A DNA stretch of 46,344 bases from NCBI GenBank assembly GCA_019359315.1, contig JAHHHO010000045.1:1-46344 (forward strand). Reading direction: 5' to 3'. The stretch's first letter is position 1; every line of letters starts with the position of its first letter. The notes beneath the pieces are model-generated. The model was not told the DNA's origin. It saw only the letters and a list, made by a program, of their open reading frames with translations, and ran no database searches. Position numbers and translations under genes: made by a program. Shown one piece after another: positions 6,625 to 14,845 of the stretch. The stretch is from Myxacorys californica WJT36-NPBG1. Its GTDB lineage: Bacteria; Cyanobacteriota; Cyanobacteriia; Leptolyngbyales; Leptolyngbyaceae.

Positions 6625-6853
6625 TCCAGTATCTCAAATGAAAGTTAATCAAGAGATGATCAATCGGGTAAAGCAGAAGTGTAATCCTAACTTTATTGGA
6701 AATGATAGGCAGTTTATTGAATGGCTTTTAACTAATATTGATGCAGGTATTCACCCCTTTTCTCAGACTATAACTGACAGTCATATTAAGGAAGCCCCTG
6801 AAGTCATAGAGGAGGAAGTAAAGCAGACTGGTTGGCAAGATGATGAAATGTAG
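6617..6853 (+). CDS. Small partner of the actin (ParR/adaptor-like)
   Basis: 78 aa starting MANPVSQMKVNQEMINRVKQ. The ATG at 6617 overlaps the end of the actin gene by 8 bp. The N-terminal half looks helical and basic, and the C-terminal half is acidic (EAPEVIEEEVKQTGWQDDEM). That layout fits ParR-type adaptors: a DNA-binding N-terminus and a C-terminal tail that binds the filament. I see no clear ribbon-helix-helix signature, so the role is inferred from coupling, size and position. An in-frame upstream ATG at 6581 would lie deep inside the actin gene and is less likely. Confidence 0.65.
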   Translation: MANPVSQMKVNQEMINRVKQKCNPNFIGNDRQFIEWLLTNIDAGIHPFSQTITDSHIKEAPEVIEEEVKQTGWQDDEM

Positions 6854-6922
6854 ATAACCTAAAAAGTATAATTCCGTCTCCACAATGATGTGGAACCCAG
6901 ACCATACGGTACTTTCAGACAC

Positions 6923-6963
6923 AAAAAAAGACCCTGTAAGAATTTAATTCTTACAGGGTCTTC
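6923..6963. terminator. Strong terminator, T-rich on the minus strand
   Basis: A perfect 13-bp stem (6930-6942 with 6948-6960) with a 5-nt loop. Eight bases, seven of them A, precede it on the plus strand, giving a T run for leftward transcripts; the plus-strand tail is only TTCT. It could stop late leftward transcription that has run past the lysis gene and antisense through the accessory gene at 7090-8205, and may also end the actin operon. Confidence 0.8.
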
Positions 6964-7089
6964 TGATTTATGAAGGTTACGGCTACTACCTCCATCTGCC
7001 ATTGACACGAGGAGATGCAGTTGCTTAACTAGCAGAGCAGGTTTCCAGCTACCCATTATTCTCTGCGGCAAGGCAGTCTACAGCTACTT

Positions 7090-8205
7090 ATGGATTTCAG
7101 TTCATTTGAAGAAAATATAAGGAAGACAGGATTCCCCCTTGAGTTCCGCATTGCTGAGATTCTGAGAAAAGCAGGATGGAGTGTCATCAACAACCGATAT
7201 TATGCGGATGACTTGACTGGCACTGTCAGAGAAGTTGATTTAATTGCTTATAAAGTTAGAAAAGTTAGAGACTTTCAACTCTTTACAAGTATTGTTATTA
7301 GCTGCAAGAAGAGCGAAGATTGTCTTTGGGCTCTACTTTCAAAAGATATTAATATCAACGATGTGAATACTGATTGGAAACCTATTCATGCTTGGACAAA
7401 CCTCAAGGCATTAGAGTTTGTAATGTCTCAAGAAGGCTGGAAAGATGAATACTATAGCTATGTTGCTGAAAAAGGAGTGACTCAGTCTATACGCATTCCT
7501 GAAGTAGATATTTTTGCTTTTCAGACGATGCTGAAAATAGATAAGGATAAAAATAATGAGAAAGGAAAAGCAAAAAACGATACTCCTATTTATGACTCTA
7601 TAGTTGGTTTAATGAAGGCTCAAGCTTATGAGATGTCTTCTCTTCCTAAAAATGATAGACCTAATCGAATCTACCAATTTAACTTAGTGTCTATTATTGA
7701 TTCTGATCTGATTAGGCTTCATTTTGAAGAAGATGAAATAAAGGGATCTGCGGTAGAGCAAGATCACCATGTTGGCAGGTATATTCTTAACGGAGAAGCC
7801 ACATTTGCTCATGTCCACTTTATTAAAGCTGATGCTTTTGAAGGCATCTTGAATGATTATGATTCACTTCATGAAGCTAATGCTTCCTTCTTCCAAAATG
7901 CCTATGATGACTTCTATAAAAATGTTTTGGATGATTATAAAAGAAGAAAAATATTTCATAAAGAATTTTCAGAAGCGATAAAACCTATCATTAATTACAG
8001 AGTAAAAGTAGAAGATGGTGAGGAATTATTTATTTACTTAAATAAGCCCGATGAATCAGGATGTTTGAAAATTGAATTAGATCTGAACGAAACTCAAGTG
8101 CAGGAGCTGAATGAATTTCCCTTCCTTATCAGTACAACAGAGGAACTACTTAAAAGCCTTTACCATTATGAAGGGAAATTTAAATTTGTGACACTATCAT
8201 TTTGA
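7090..8205 (+). CDS. Accessory protein with restriction-endonuclease-like domain
   Basis: 371 aa. The N-terminal about 90 residues carry FRIAEILRKAGW, then REVDLIAYK, then IVISCKKSED. This is the E...D...(x)xK layout of Mrr/PD-(D/E)XK-type nuclease domains, with Cys in the place of the usual Glu in the ExK step (SCKK). The rest is mixed alpha/beta without recognised motifs. The gene reads against the late operon and is set off by the terminator at 6923-6963, the usual form of a moron or cargo gene. It has no clear ribosome binding site. A defensive or unknown accessory role is plausible; catalytic activity is uncertain because of the Glu-to-Cys difference. Confidence 0.8.
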   Translation: MDFSSFEENIRKTGFPLEFRIAEILRKAGWSVINNRYYADDLTGTVREVDLIAYKVRKVRDFQLFTSIVISCKKSEDCLWALLSKDININDVNTDWKPIHAWTNLKALEFVMSQEGWKDEYYSYVAEKGVTQSIRIPEVDIFAFQTMLKIDKDKNNEKGKAKNDTPIYDSIVGLMKAQAYEMSSLPKNDRPNRIYQFNLVSIIDSDLIRLHFEEDEIKGSAVEQDHHVGRYILNGEATFAHVHFIKADAFEGILNDYDSLHEANASFFQNAYDDFYKNVLDDYKRRKIFHKEFSEAIKPIINYRVKVEDGEELFIYLNKPDESGCLKIELDLNETQVQELNEFPFLISTTEELLKSLYHYEGKFKFVTLSF

Positions 8206-8364
8206 AATAAGTGTTCTCTTCAAACAGAAAAGGTTTAGATTTTCAGCTCCACAATCTCCAGGAGTTCAAACCAGCTATAGGTTCTAGTCTTTATCTAAAC
8301 ATTTCTCAAGCAGCTCATTGATCAGAATGAATAGTAGTATCACTAACTGAATGAGTTTCATCTC

Positions 8365-8943
8365 TTAACTCAGTAAATGAACCCAGAAAATTCCATCAGT
8401 GAGCACCTTCTCTGTAAAAGACTTATGGCTGAGCCAATATTTTCCTAAGTCAGGATCTCCACCCCAATTCTTTTCATATCCTTGTGGGTAAAACTCCCCG
8501 TAGGAATCTGAAAAGTGCCAACTTACAGGAGCACCCTTACTATCTAGCCTCACCCCATCCACACAGACAATATGACCACTAAGGGTGAGGTAGGTATGGA
8601 TAATGGCAGGCTTATTCTCTTTTAGATGAGCTATCAGTTTATAGACTGCCTTCCCTACAGCACCCCAACCTTCTACAATAATCAGTTCATCCTTAGCGCC
8701 ATACACTTCAGTTAATTCTCTAATGACTCCAGGCTCACGGCGATTTAACCCACGATCAGCACATCTCTGCACTAGTTCATCTTCAAATTGTGCAAACCTA
8801 GAAGCATAAGTCTGATTCCTAGACTTCTTCAAATAGACTAAGCACATAGCTAGAGAAGTCATATTGCAGGAGCTATCAGGATGCAGTCTATTATCTAGTT
8901 GTGGAAATAGCGGAAAATTAGGAAGTAAAAATTCACAAGACAT
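8365..8943 (-). CDS. C39-like cysteine peptidase, probable endolysin
   Basis: 192 aa of the papain-like peptidase C39 type. The triad can be seen: DSSCNMTSLAM with Cys about 26, TLSGHIVCVDG with His about 124, and FSDSYGE with Asp about 146. No signal peptide. It is the last gene of the leftward late block, directly after a holin-like membrane protein, the usual place for lysis genes. C39-type domains are used as amidase/endopeptidase lysins in some phages, so a peptidoglycan-cutting role is likely but inferred. The terminator-like hairpin 8969-8999 upstream may reduce its transcription relative to the tail genes. Confidence 0.8.
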   Translation of the reverse strand: MSCEFLLPNFPLFPQLDNRLHPDSSCNMTSLAMCLVYLKKSRNQTYASRFAQFEDELVQRCADRGLNRREPGVIRELTEVYGAKDELIIVEGWGAVGKAVYKLIAHLKENKPAIIHTYLTLSGHIVCVDGVRLDSKGAPVSWHFSDSYGEFYPQGYEKNWGGDPDLGKYWLSHKSFTEKVLTDGIFWVHLLS

Positions 8944-8968
8944 ATTATTTTCTCTTATAAATAAACAA

Positions 8969-8999
8969 TAAAAAAGCCAGAGTAGTTATTACCCTGGCC
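8969..8999 (-). terminator. Hairpin terminator between holin candidate and endolysin
   Basis: Read leftward: stem GCCAG...CTGGC (about 7 pairs with one G-T) followed by a run of T (complement of 8970-8975). It would attenuate lysin expression. Confidence 0.65.
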
Positions 9000-9020
9000 T
9001 CTATGAAATTAGTGGACTGT

Positions 9021-9431
9021 CTATTTGTGTTTAATTTCCTGAACAGTGTCATTGATTCCATCAACCTTTTTGGTCAATCTATCAATGTCTTCTCTATTGT
9101 GATTAGAAGTTCTGACTAGATCCTCAACACCAGAAGCTAGTTTTTTCATTGAATCAGCATTCTCAGATTGAGATTTAATAAAGGATTTGAACACATCTTT
9201 GATTCCTAGCCAATTAGCCACAACTACTAAGCCTAAAGTGCATAGAATGACACCTAGGCCCACACCAGCAGTATTTTGAAGTACTGCATCAATTACTTTG
9301 GCTTGAGTGTCAGCTTGAACTGCAATGTATGTTGTGCCTGAACTTGCTCGTCGATCAAGATTGATTTCAGTAGGGCCACTTGATTTTTCAGTAACTAAAG
9401 TTGTATTGTCGGTAGAGGGTTTTGATTCCAT
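9021..9431 (-). CDS. Holin-like membrane protein with coiled coil
   Basis: 136 aa. The N-terminus is polar (residues 1-50), followed by one membrane segment (AGVGLGVILCTLGLVVVANW, about 55-75). The C-terminal half is a heptad-rich polar helix (DSMKKLASGVEDLVRTSNHN...VDGINDTVQEI). Single-helix membrane proteins next to a lysin gene are commonly holins or holin accessories. The long coiled-coil tail is also seen in phage haemolysin-like XhlA proteins. The role is inferred from topology and neighbours. Confidence 0.7.
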   Translation of the reverse strand: MESKPSTDNTTLVTEKSSGPTEINLDRRASSGTTYIAVQADTQAKVIDAVLQNTAGVGLGVILCTLGLVVVANWLGIKDVFKSFIKSQSENADSMKKLASGVEDLVRTSNHNREDIDRLTKKVDGINDTVQEIKHK

Positions 9432-9436
9432 TAAAT

Positions 9437-10567
9437 TTAAGTTTTGATTAAATAGTTGCAGCTAACAGAAGGCTGTAGGACACTAACAGGAGCATTTCCG
9501 CCATTAGCATTTACAGAAATATCAATAGTGTTGGCTTGAATATTTGCATTAGCATTTGCAGCATTTAAGGAGATACCTGTCCCATTTCCATAAATGCCAA
9601 TGTTAGAGCCTGAAGTTTCAGTGTCGTAGTGGTAATCGGGTGCTCCTGCTGGCCCACTACCATCAACTAATCGACCCCCATTTGAATCACTTCCAAATGC
9701 AGGAATTACTAAGTGATGTCTATGCCCTGGATCGAACACACCATGAGCATGTCCAGGATCATTTAGACCGTGACTGTGAGGTATTTGATTCAGAACGTGA
9801 CTATGAGAATTCTGAGTGGTTGAGTGATTGTGTAAGGGCATCTGAGACACACTTAGAGAAACAGTCTCAGCCCCAAACCTAGCTCCGATTGGTCTAGCTG
9901 TAGAGGAACCTACTAGTGTTTGACCTCGTAAATCAGGTACTCTGAAGTTTAAGTTTGAGTCTCCAACTTGATTAAACTGAGTTCCGATCGCTGCAAATAA
10001 ATCAGGGTATGCAGTTCTCAAGTAAGAAGCGCCATTACAGGCTAAAAAGCCATCTTCTACAGACGTTCTGAAAGTAGGTTTGATATCTCCACTTAAGTAG
10101 GGTGATGCTTGAGCAGGTAGACTTAATGTTTTAACCTGTTCTAAGACTTGATAGCGTAGGTCTGAGATTTGAGAAACGGTACTAGCTCCACTTGAAACTA
10201 GACCTAACGCTACACCTTCATTTGGCAGGCTAGAGGCTTGTTGAACTACACCGTTCTTACTGATGAAAACATAACTGGCACTACTGGGAGGTACGTTAAT
10301 GCTTCCAGGACTAAAGTTGACAATTCCAGTAGGAGTTAAGACCGAGCCTCCTGAATAATTGACACTCAAGCCTGTTCCGATACTCAACTTGATACGATTG
10401 TAAAAACCGTAGAAGAGAGCTTTAATTTGATCAGGAGCATCATTAAGCCAGTCATCAATAACTTTCTGACCGTGACCGAAAACTTCAGTATTACCATCTA
10501 GAATTGGAAAGCCACTAGCATTAGCTAAAGCCTCAGTCCAGATGTCATTATTCTTAATTGTTACCAT
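9437..10567 (-). CDS. Tail fibre with phage tail-collar domain
   Basis: 376 aa. The middle carries the collar-domain signature: GDIKPTF, FLACNGASYLRTAYPDLFAAIG, FRVPDLRGQTLVG, and then GAETVSLSVSQMPLHNHS. A His/Gly-rich stretch follows (HSHGLNDPGHAHGVFDPGHR), as in short-tail-fibre tips that bind metal ions. The C-terminus ends in PVSVLQPSVSCNYLIKT, the usual collar ending. It is likely a distal receptor-binding part of the tail. It is the first gene after the hairpin at 10590-10619. Confidence 0.9.
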   Translation of the reverse strand: MVTIKNNDIWTEALANASGFPILDGNTEVFGHGQKVIDDWLNDAPDQIKALFYGFYNRIKLSIGTGLSVNYSGGSVLTPTGIVNFSPGSINVPPSSASYVFISKNGVVQQASSLPNEGVALGLVSSGASTVSQISDLRYQVLEQVKTLSLPAQASPYLSGDIKPTFRTSVEDGFLACNGASYLRTAYPDLFAAIGTQFNQVGDSNLNFRVPDLRGQTLVGSSTARPIGARFGAETVSLSVSQMPLHNHSTTQNSHSHVLNQIPHSHGLNDPGHAHGVFDPGHRHHLVIPAFGSDSNGGRLVDGSGPAGAPDYHYDTETSGSNIGIYGNGTGISLNAANANANIQANTIDISVNANGGNAPVSVLQPSVSCNYLIKT

Positions 10568-10589
10568 TTTAATCTATATATATTTAATT

Positions 10590-10619
10590 AAAAAAGACCC
10601 TAGAAATTAATCTAGAGTC
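10590..10619 (-). terminator. Attenuator-like hairpin in the tail-fibre region
   Basis: Leftward stem GACTCTAGA/TCTAGGGTC with a 6-nt loop, followed by a T run (complement of 10590-10595). It lies between two late genes and would reduce transcription into the fibre and lysis genes. Confidence 0.7.
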
Positions 10620-10639
10620 TCTACTTTCAGCACCTTTAA

Positions 10640-11368
10640 TTAAGGTAATTCTTGATAGGTTAAAGTTACTGTGCCTGTAATATTTCCGGTTCCTGCAATA
10701 GCTTTTGTATACAGACCTAAGGCACTATCAGAGATTTCCTCATCGTAGTCATAATTAATAAAAGTACGTCCACCTACAGTAAAAGAAGTAAATGTAGGGG
10801 TATCTAAAGGGGTATCCAAACCATTATCCTGATAGATAATTCCAGATTCAAAATCCCAATCAATTCCACCACTCAGAATCAAAACATTTAATCTTTTGAT
10901 TTTGATTCTACCTGCAAAAGGTTTAGCGGTTCTTTGAAATTTAGATATAGTATTTCCAGAAAGTTCCATTTCTAAAGTGTAGACAGGAGCTACCTTTTGC
11001 CTAAAAGATTCAATAGAGGTTAAGATTTTAGCTACTCTAAGAGCCCCTGTAGTTAAAGTGTCGTTTACAATTCCAGTTGGAAATAGGGTACTTAATTCAA
11101 TAGGGCTAACGTCAGCAGGAATTAGAAAATCAAACTCTAAGTAAACTACCTCGTCACTTGTAAATTTGAGATGATAGCTGACCTCTTCAGAGACAGATAA
11201 TTCAATATTAACTACTCCAGAGGTAATATTAAAGATGTGACTCTTTACCGTCATCAGACTATTGGGAGTAGTGGAATCTAGAACCTTAGGGTTATTTAAT
11301 TTAATCTCTAGAGTGCCACTTAAAGGAGTTAGGGCTGAGTCTGTAATGGTTCCTAGTATTTGTGTCAT
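10640..11368 (-). CDS. Tail-fibre-region protein (unknown)
   Basis: 242 aa, beta-rich: MTQILGTITDSALTPLSGTL at the start and GNITGTVTLTYQELP at the end. It overlaps the stop of the upstream gene by one base (TAATG), so translation is coupled. The opening resembles N-terminal beta domains of tail fibre components that follow a gpI-type baseplate protein, but no known domain is recognised. Likely a virion tail component by position. Confidence 0.75.
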   Translation of the reverse strand: MTQILGTITDSALTPLSGTLEIKLNNPKVLDSTTPNSLMTVKSHIFNITSGVVNIELSVSEEVSYHLKFTSDEVVYLEFDFLIPADVSPIELSTLFPTGIVNDTLTTGALRVAKILTSIESFRQKVAPVYTLEMELSGNTISKFQRTAKPFAGRIKIKRLNVLILSGGIDWDFESGIIYQDNGLDTPLDTPTFTSFTVGGRTFINYDYDEEISDSALGLYTKAIAGTGNITGTVTLTYQELP

Positions 11369-11832
11369 TATGCTCCTGAACTAGCTCTCATAGCACTTGC
11401 AGCCTTTAACTGAAGCACAATATTATTAAATCCACACTCTTTTAGAATCTGATTTACTTCATCCATTTCTTCAGGAGTAATGTAATCTTTTAGTTCTTCT
11501 AATAGATCATCCATAAAGAAAGCTAGGGCATCTTCAATTCTAGTAATTAAAACTACCTGCTCTAATTTATTGAAGCTCTGAGCGATTGCTAGACTATCTT
11601 TACTCAAATAGAAGCTTTTCATATAAAGTTGACAACCTAAAAGTTTCTGAACTAATAGATTCCAATCTTTAATGATGACTTTGTTTAGTTCCACCTGTGC
11701 AGCTTCTAATTCAGCAAGAGTGGGAATAGGTCTTTCATCCATCCAAGTGAGTCCTGAAAGTTCATTTCCTCTCAAAGCAAATTCTGCCCCTGGTGCTAAA
11801 TACATGAGGCATTCTACTAAATTAATTTTCAT
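11368..11832 (-). CDS. Probable tail fibre accessory/assembly protein
   Basis: 154 aa, mostly helical. It carries TWMDERPIPTLAELEAAQVE near residue 30, a pattern found in short phage tail proteins where a W-D-x-x-P-x-P motif precedes a helix. It sits directly after the large fibre gene and overlaps the next gene by one base. A chaperone or fibre assembly role is plausible by position; not recognised with certainty. Confidence 0.7.
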   Translation of the reverse strand: MKINLVECLMYLAPGAEFALRGNELSGLTWMDERPIPTLAELEAAQVELNKVIIKDWNLLVQKLLGCQLYMKSFYLSKDSLAIAQSFNKLEQVVLITRIEDALAFFMDDLLEELKDYITPEEMDEVNQILKECGFNNIVLQLKAASAMRASSGA

Positions 11833-11840
11833 ACTTTTTA

Positions 11841-14207
11841 TTAAGCGGCTATTTCCATTAGGGTGATTGTGGAGGTTGAAGCGCTGTTAACTTGTGCGGC
11901 TACAGATCCTACTCCGGTTGTATTTGCTATAAAAACTCTATATTCTAGTAGTCCAGTAAGATGATCAGAATCTAAATGATTTGAACTAGATGAGGTTATA
12001 GCCCCCGTGTTTGAAGTACTAATAAAAGCATTATCATTGGCGATTAGATTTAAGGTTGTGTAGGTTCCACCATTTTGTCTTCTTTGGAGTCGAAGACCTA
12101 CCCAAGTATTTCCAGATTGGTAGACTCCATTGATACTAACCAAAATCAGTATTTCACTAGAAGCAAATTGAGGGGTGATTGTAAGTCCAACTCCCGTATC
12201 AATAAAAGTACTGGAAGTTGTAACAACAGAAGTTGCTTGATTCATGTACTTCACTTGAAGGACTTTACCTCCAGCCCCAAATGCAGGCTCATATTGAGAA
12301 CTTGCACTACTGTATTGCAAGACCTGTTTATCAGCAGGGGCAGTACTACTTACATTTCTACCTTGAATCTTATTAGCATTATATTGAGCCGTAGCTGGAT
12401 CAACCCCTAATGCTGTTCTAGCGGCTGAAGCTGTAGTAGCTCCTGTACCTCCATTACCAACAGTGAGAGCAGTTCCTAGAGTCAATCCGCCATTAATTAC
12501 ACTGATGCTTCCATTACTTACAGATAAATTTGAATTACTGAGCGTCAAATTACTAGTGAAAGTTTTAGCTCCAGTAATGGTTTGAGTACCTGACAGTTGA
12601 ACGTTAGCTTCAGTAACCGCTCTCCAACTGGTAGTTGCTAAATCATATTTTAGATATTGACCATCAGTAGGAGCCGTACTACTTACAGAAGTTCCTTGTA
12701 ACTTATTTGCGTTAAATTGTGCCGTGTTTAAGTTGTAGGGTGCTGCCAAATCTACAGCCGTTCCACTAGTACCTAAAAACTTGAGAGTTCCATTATTTGC
12801 AAATAGAACTACGCCATTAGTAGGATTAGTTGTAGGGGCTGTAGTGGCATTTGTGATTCCAATGACTCCCCCACCACCACCAAACTGAGTAGAAGTACTC
12901 CCAAATTGAACCCCTGAACCAGCAAAGAAGGCAATGGAGTTTGAGATGAATTGACCATTGACATCAAATCTACTTCTGACTGCCCCATCACTACCTCTTT
13001 TAATTTCAAGAATGTTAGCAGTACTGGAACTTGAGTTAGGGGCAAGAATTAAAGCTGGAAGAGTATCGCTATCAGATTTAACATCCATTTTGGCGGTTGG
13101 AGTTGAGAAACCAATTCCAAAACCCCATCGACCGTTACCTGTCAGATGACATAATTGAGTGCCATTAGATCTGACTGTTAGATAATTTCCACTAGTTGTT
13201 CCATCTGAGGTATTAAGGAAAATACCTTGAGCAGCAGTTTGACCATTACTTTTACTCTTCAGGTCGATACTTAAAGCTGATGAGCCTGCATCATTATTGT
13301 CTGCTCCTACTGGCTTCTCATGGGCGATCTTTAAAGTACCGTGAGAATATTCCTGTCCAGTAAATTGAACAGCACTGAAGTCAGGGTTGCCCGAAACAGC
13401 ATTAAAGGCACTTACATTATCTCCAGAACCAGTTGTACAGATTGCCGCTAGAGTGTGATCACCACTAGTATTTCCTGAGTAGACAATATTAGTCTTCCTC
13501 GCTGTAAGAAGATTTCCGGTTGCAATAGTTAAATTCGAGTTAAAGGTTTTAGCTCCTGTAATAGTTTGAGTGGAACTCAAATCTACATTATTCTCGGTAG
13601 TAGGTTTCCAGCTAGAGGTAGCTGAATCGTACTTCATGTACTGTTTATCAGTAGGAGTTGTTGAACTTAAATTGACACTTTGTAGTTTAGTCGCATTATA
13701 TTGTGCGGTATCAGGATTCAATCCCAGGTTAATCTGAGCTTGACCTTGAGTATTAGCCCCTGTACCCCCACTAGTAATACTAAGGGCATTAGTTAAGGAT
13801 AAAGTGCCACTCAGATTTAAGTTATTAAATGCTTTAGTGCCAGTAATCGTTTGAGTAGAAGTTAAATCTACATTATTTTCACTAGTTGGTTTCCAGGTAT
13901 TAGAAACAAAATCATACTTGAGATACTGTTTATCTTCAGGTAGGGCATTACTAACAGCTTGACCTTGAAGCTTATCAGCATTCCATTGAGCCGTAGTATT
14001 ACCAACTTGAGCAGCCGTTACAGAGTGGGGATTACTAGTATCAGAAGTGTGAGCCGTATGAGTGGAAGTTCTAACCAAGTCACCTTTAACTTGATTTACT
14101 GTAGCTTTACGTGAAGTTCCTTCTTGTTCTACAAAAAGAACATCACTATCATTAATACTAGGAGCAGGGTCTAATGCTTCTAGTTTCTTTAAAATAATTT
14201 CAGCCAT
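11841..14207 (-). CDS. Large tail fibre protein with internal repeats
   Basis: 788 aa. Four copies of a module appear: AQ(W/Y/F)NA(D/T/N)K(L/I)Q... followed by (T/A)P(T/A)DKQYLKY, a Trp/Tyr position, ENNVDL(T/S)STQTITG(T/A)KTF and N-L. They lie near residues 80-140, 170-230, 500-560 and 610-650. Between them is a Ser/Thr/Asn/Gly-rich beta region, and the C-terminus is a compact beta domain (LTGLLEYRVFIANTTG...STITLMEIAA). This is the form of a trimeric fibre shaft with repeated units and a receptor-binding tip. It directly follows the baseplate gpI gene, as fibres normally do. Repeats could recombine and vary in number. Confidence 0.88.
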   Translation of the reverse strand: MAEIILKKLEALDPAPSINDSDVLFVEQEGTSRKATVNQVKGDLVRTSTHTAHTSDTSNPHSVTAAQVGNTTAQWNADKLQGQAVSNALPEDKQYLKYDFVSNTWKPTSENNVDLTSTQTITGTKAFNNLNLSGTLSLTNALSITSGGTGANTQGQAQINLGLNPDTAQYNATKLQSVNLSSTTPTDKQYMKYDSATSSWKPTTENNVDLSSTQTITGAKTFNSNLTIATGNLLTARKTNIVYSGNTSGDHTLAAICTTGSGDNVSAFNAVSGNPDFSAVQFTGQEYSHGTLKIAHEKPVGADNNDAGSSALSIDLKSKSNGQTAAQGIFLNTSDGTTSGNYLTVRSNGTQLCHLTGNGRWGFGIGFSTPTAKMDVKSDSDTLPALILAPNSSSSTANILEIKRGSDGAVRSRFDVNGQFISNSIAFFAGSGVQFGSTSTQFGGGGGVIGITNATTAPTTNPTNGVVLFANNGTLKFLGTSGTAVDLAAPYNLNTAQFNANKLQGTSVSSTAPTDGQYLKYDLATTSWRAVTEANVQLSGTQTITGAKTFTSNLTLSNSNLSVSNGSISVINGGLTLGTALTVGNGGTGATTASAARTALGVDPATAQYNANKIQGRNVSSTAPADKQVLQYSSASSQYEPAFGAGGKVLQVKYMNQATSVVTTSSTFIDTGVGLTITPQFASSEILILVSINGVYQSGNTWVGLRLQRRQNGGTYTTLNLIANDNAFISTSNTGAITSSSSNHLDSDHLTGLLEYRVFIANTTGVGSVAAQVNSASTSTITLMEIAA

Positions 14208-14212
14208 ATTTT

Positions 14213-14845
14213 TTATTTAATTTCTAAAGCTTTATCTTCATCAGTTGCTAATACGAAGTCATCGTTGAAGGAGAGAACATAGTAATAAGCTGATGAGAAT
14301 CTTGTGTCATCAAAAATAATTGAAGATCGACACCAAACAGGAGCAAATAAATCCTTAATTCTAGCGGCTAATTTAGCTGAGTCACTATCTTTACTTCTAG
14401 TCCTCATGATGATGTCAAAATCCCAAGCTACAGTACCGATCGGATCTCCAACTCGTGAATAGCCAACTAAGAAGGACGTTCCAATTTGAATAAAGTGCTC
14501 TACACCTAAAGTATCTAAAATGAAAGATAGAACTCTAGCTGAACCTTTATTTATCCAAATGCCAATATTTCTATAGGAGTTATCTAATAAGGTTCTCTTA
14601 GCTTGTTCACTCCAAGTAACATCCCAAACGTCAATCCAACCAAGCATCAGGGATAGATAGTCTAAGTACTTAGCATCACAAGTTAGGGGATCTAATTGAA
14701 GTCCAAAGTTATCAACTTTAGATTTAGTTTCTACTAATAATTCATCCCAGTAGAAAGTTAAAGCATCACTAACACCATCTTCTAGATAGGTATCAGGTAG
14801 TCTTGAATAAACAGGTCTTCCACTATTCCAGGCTTTATAGGTCAT
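14213..14845 (-). CDS. Baseplate/tail protein I (P2 gpI-like)
   Basis: 210 aa. It shows the gpI family layout: RLPDTYLEDG early, DYLSLMLGWIDVWDVTW, then QAKRTLLDNSYRNIGIWINK and GSARVLSFILDTLG. In contractile phages this wedge protein links the baseplate periphery to the tail fibres. It overlaps the baseplate J gene by 4 bp and is followed by the large fibre gene, the classic J-I-fibre order. Confidence 0.88.
   Translation of the reverse strand: MTYKAWNSGRPVYSRLPDTYLEDGVSDALTFYWDELLVETKSKVDNFGLQLDPLTCDAKYLDYLSLMLGWIDVWDVTWSEQAKRTLLDNSYRNIGIWINKGSARVLSFILDTLGVEHFIQIGTSFLVGYSRVGDPIGTVAWDFDIIMRTRSKDSDSAKLAARIKDLFAPVWCRSSIIFDDTRFSSAYYYVLSFNDDFVLATDEDKALEIK

Noticed and set aside
9640-9882. Plus-strand frame within the collar-type tail fibre gene
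   Set aside because: It is the complement of the His/Gly-rich coding sequence and has no ribosome binding site.
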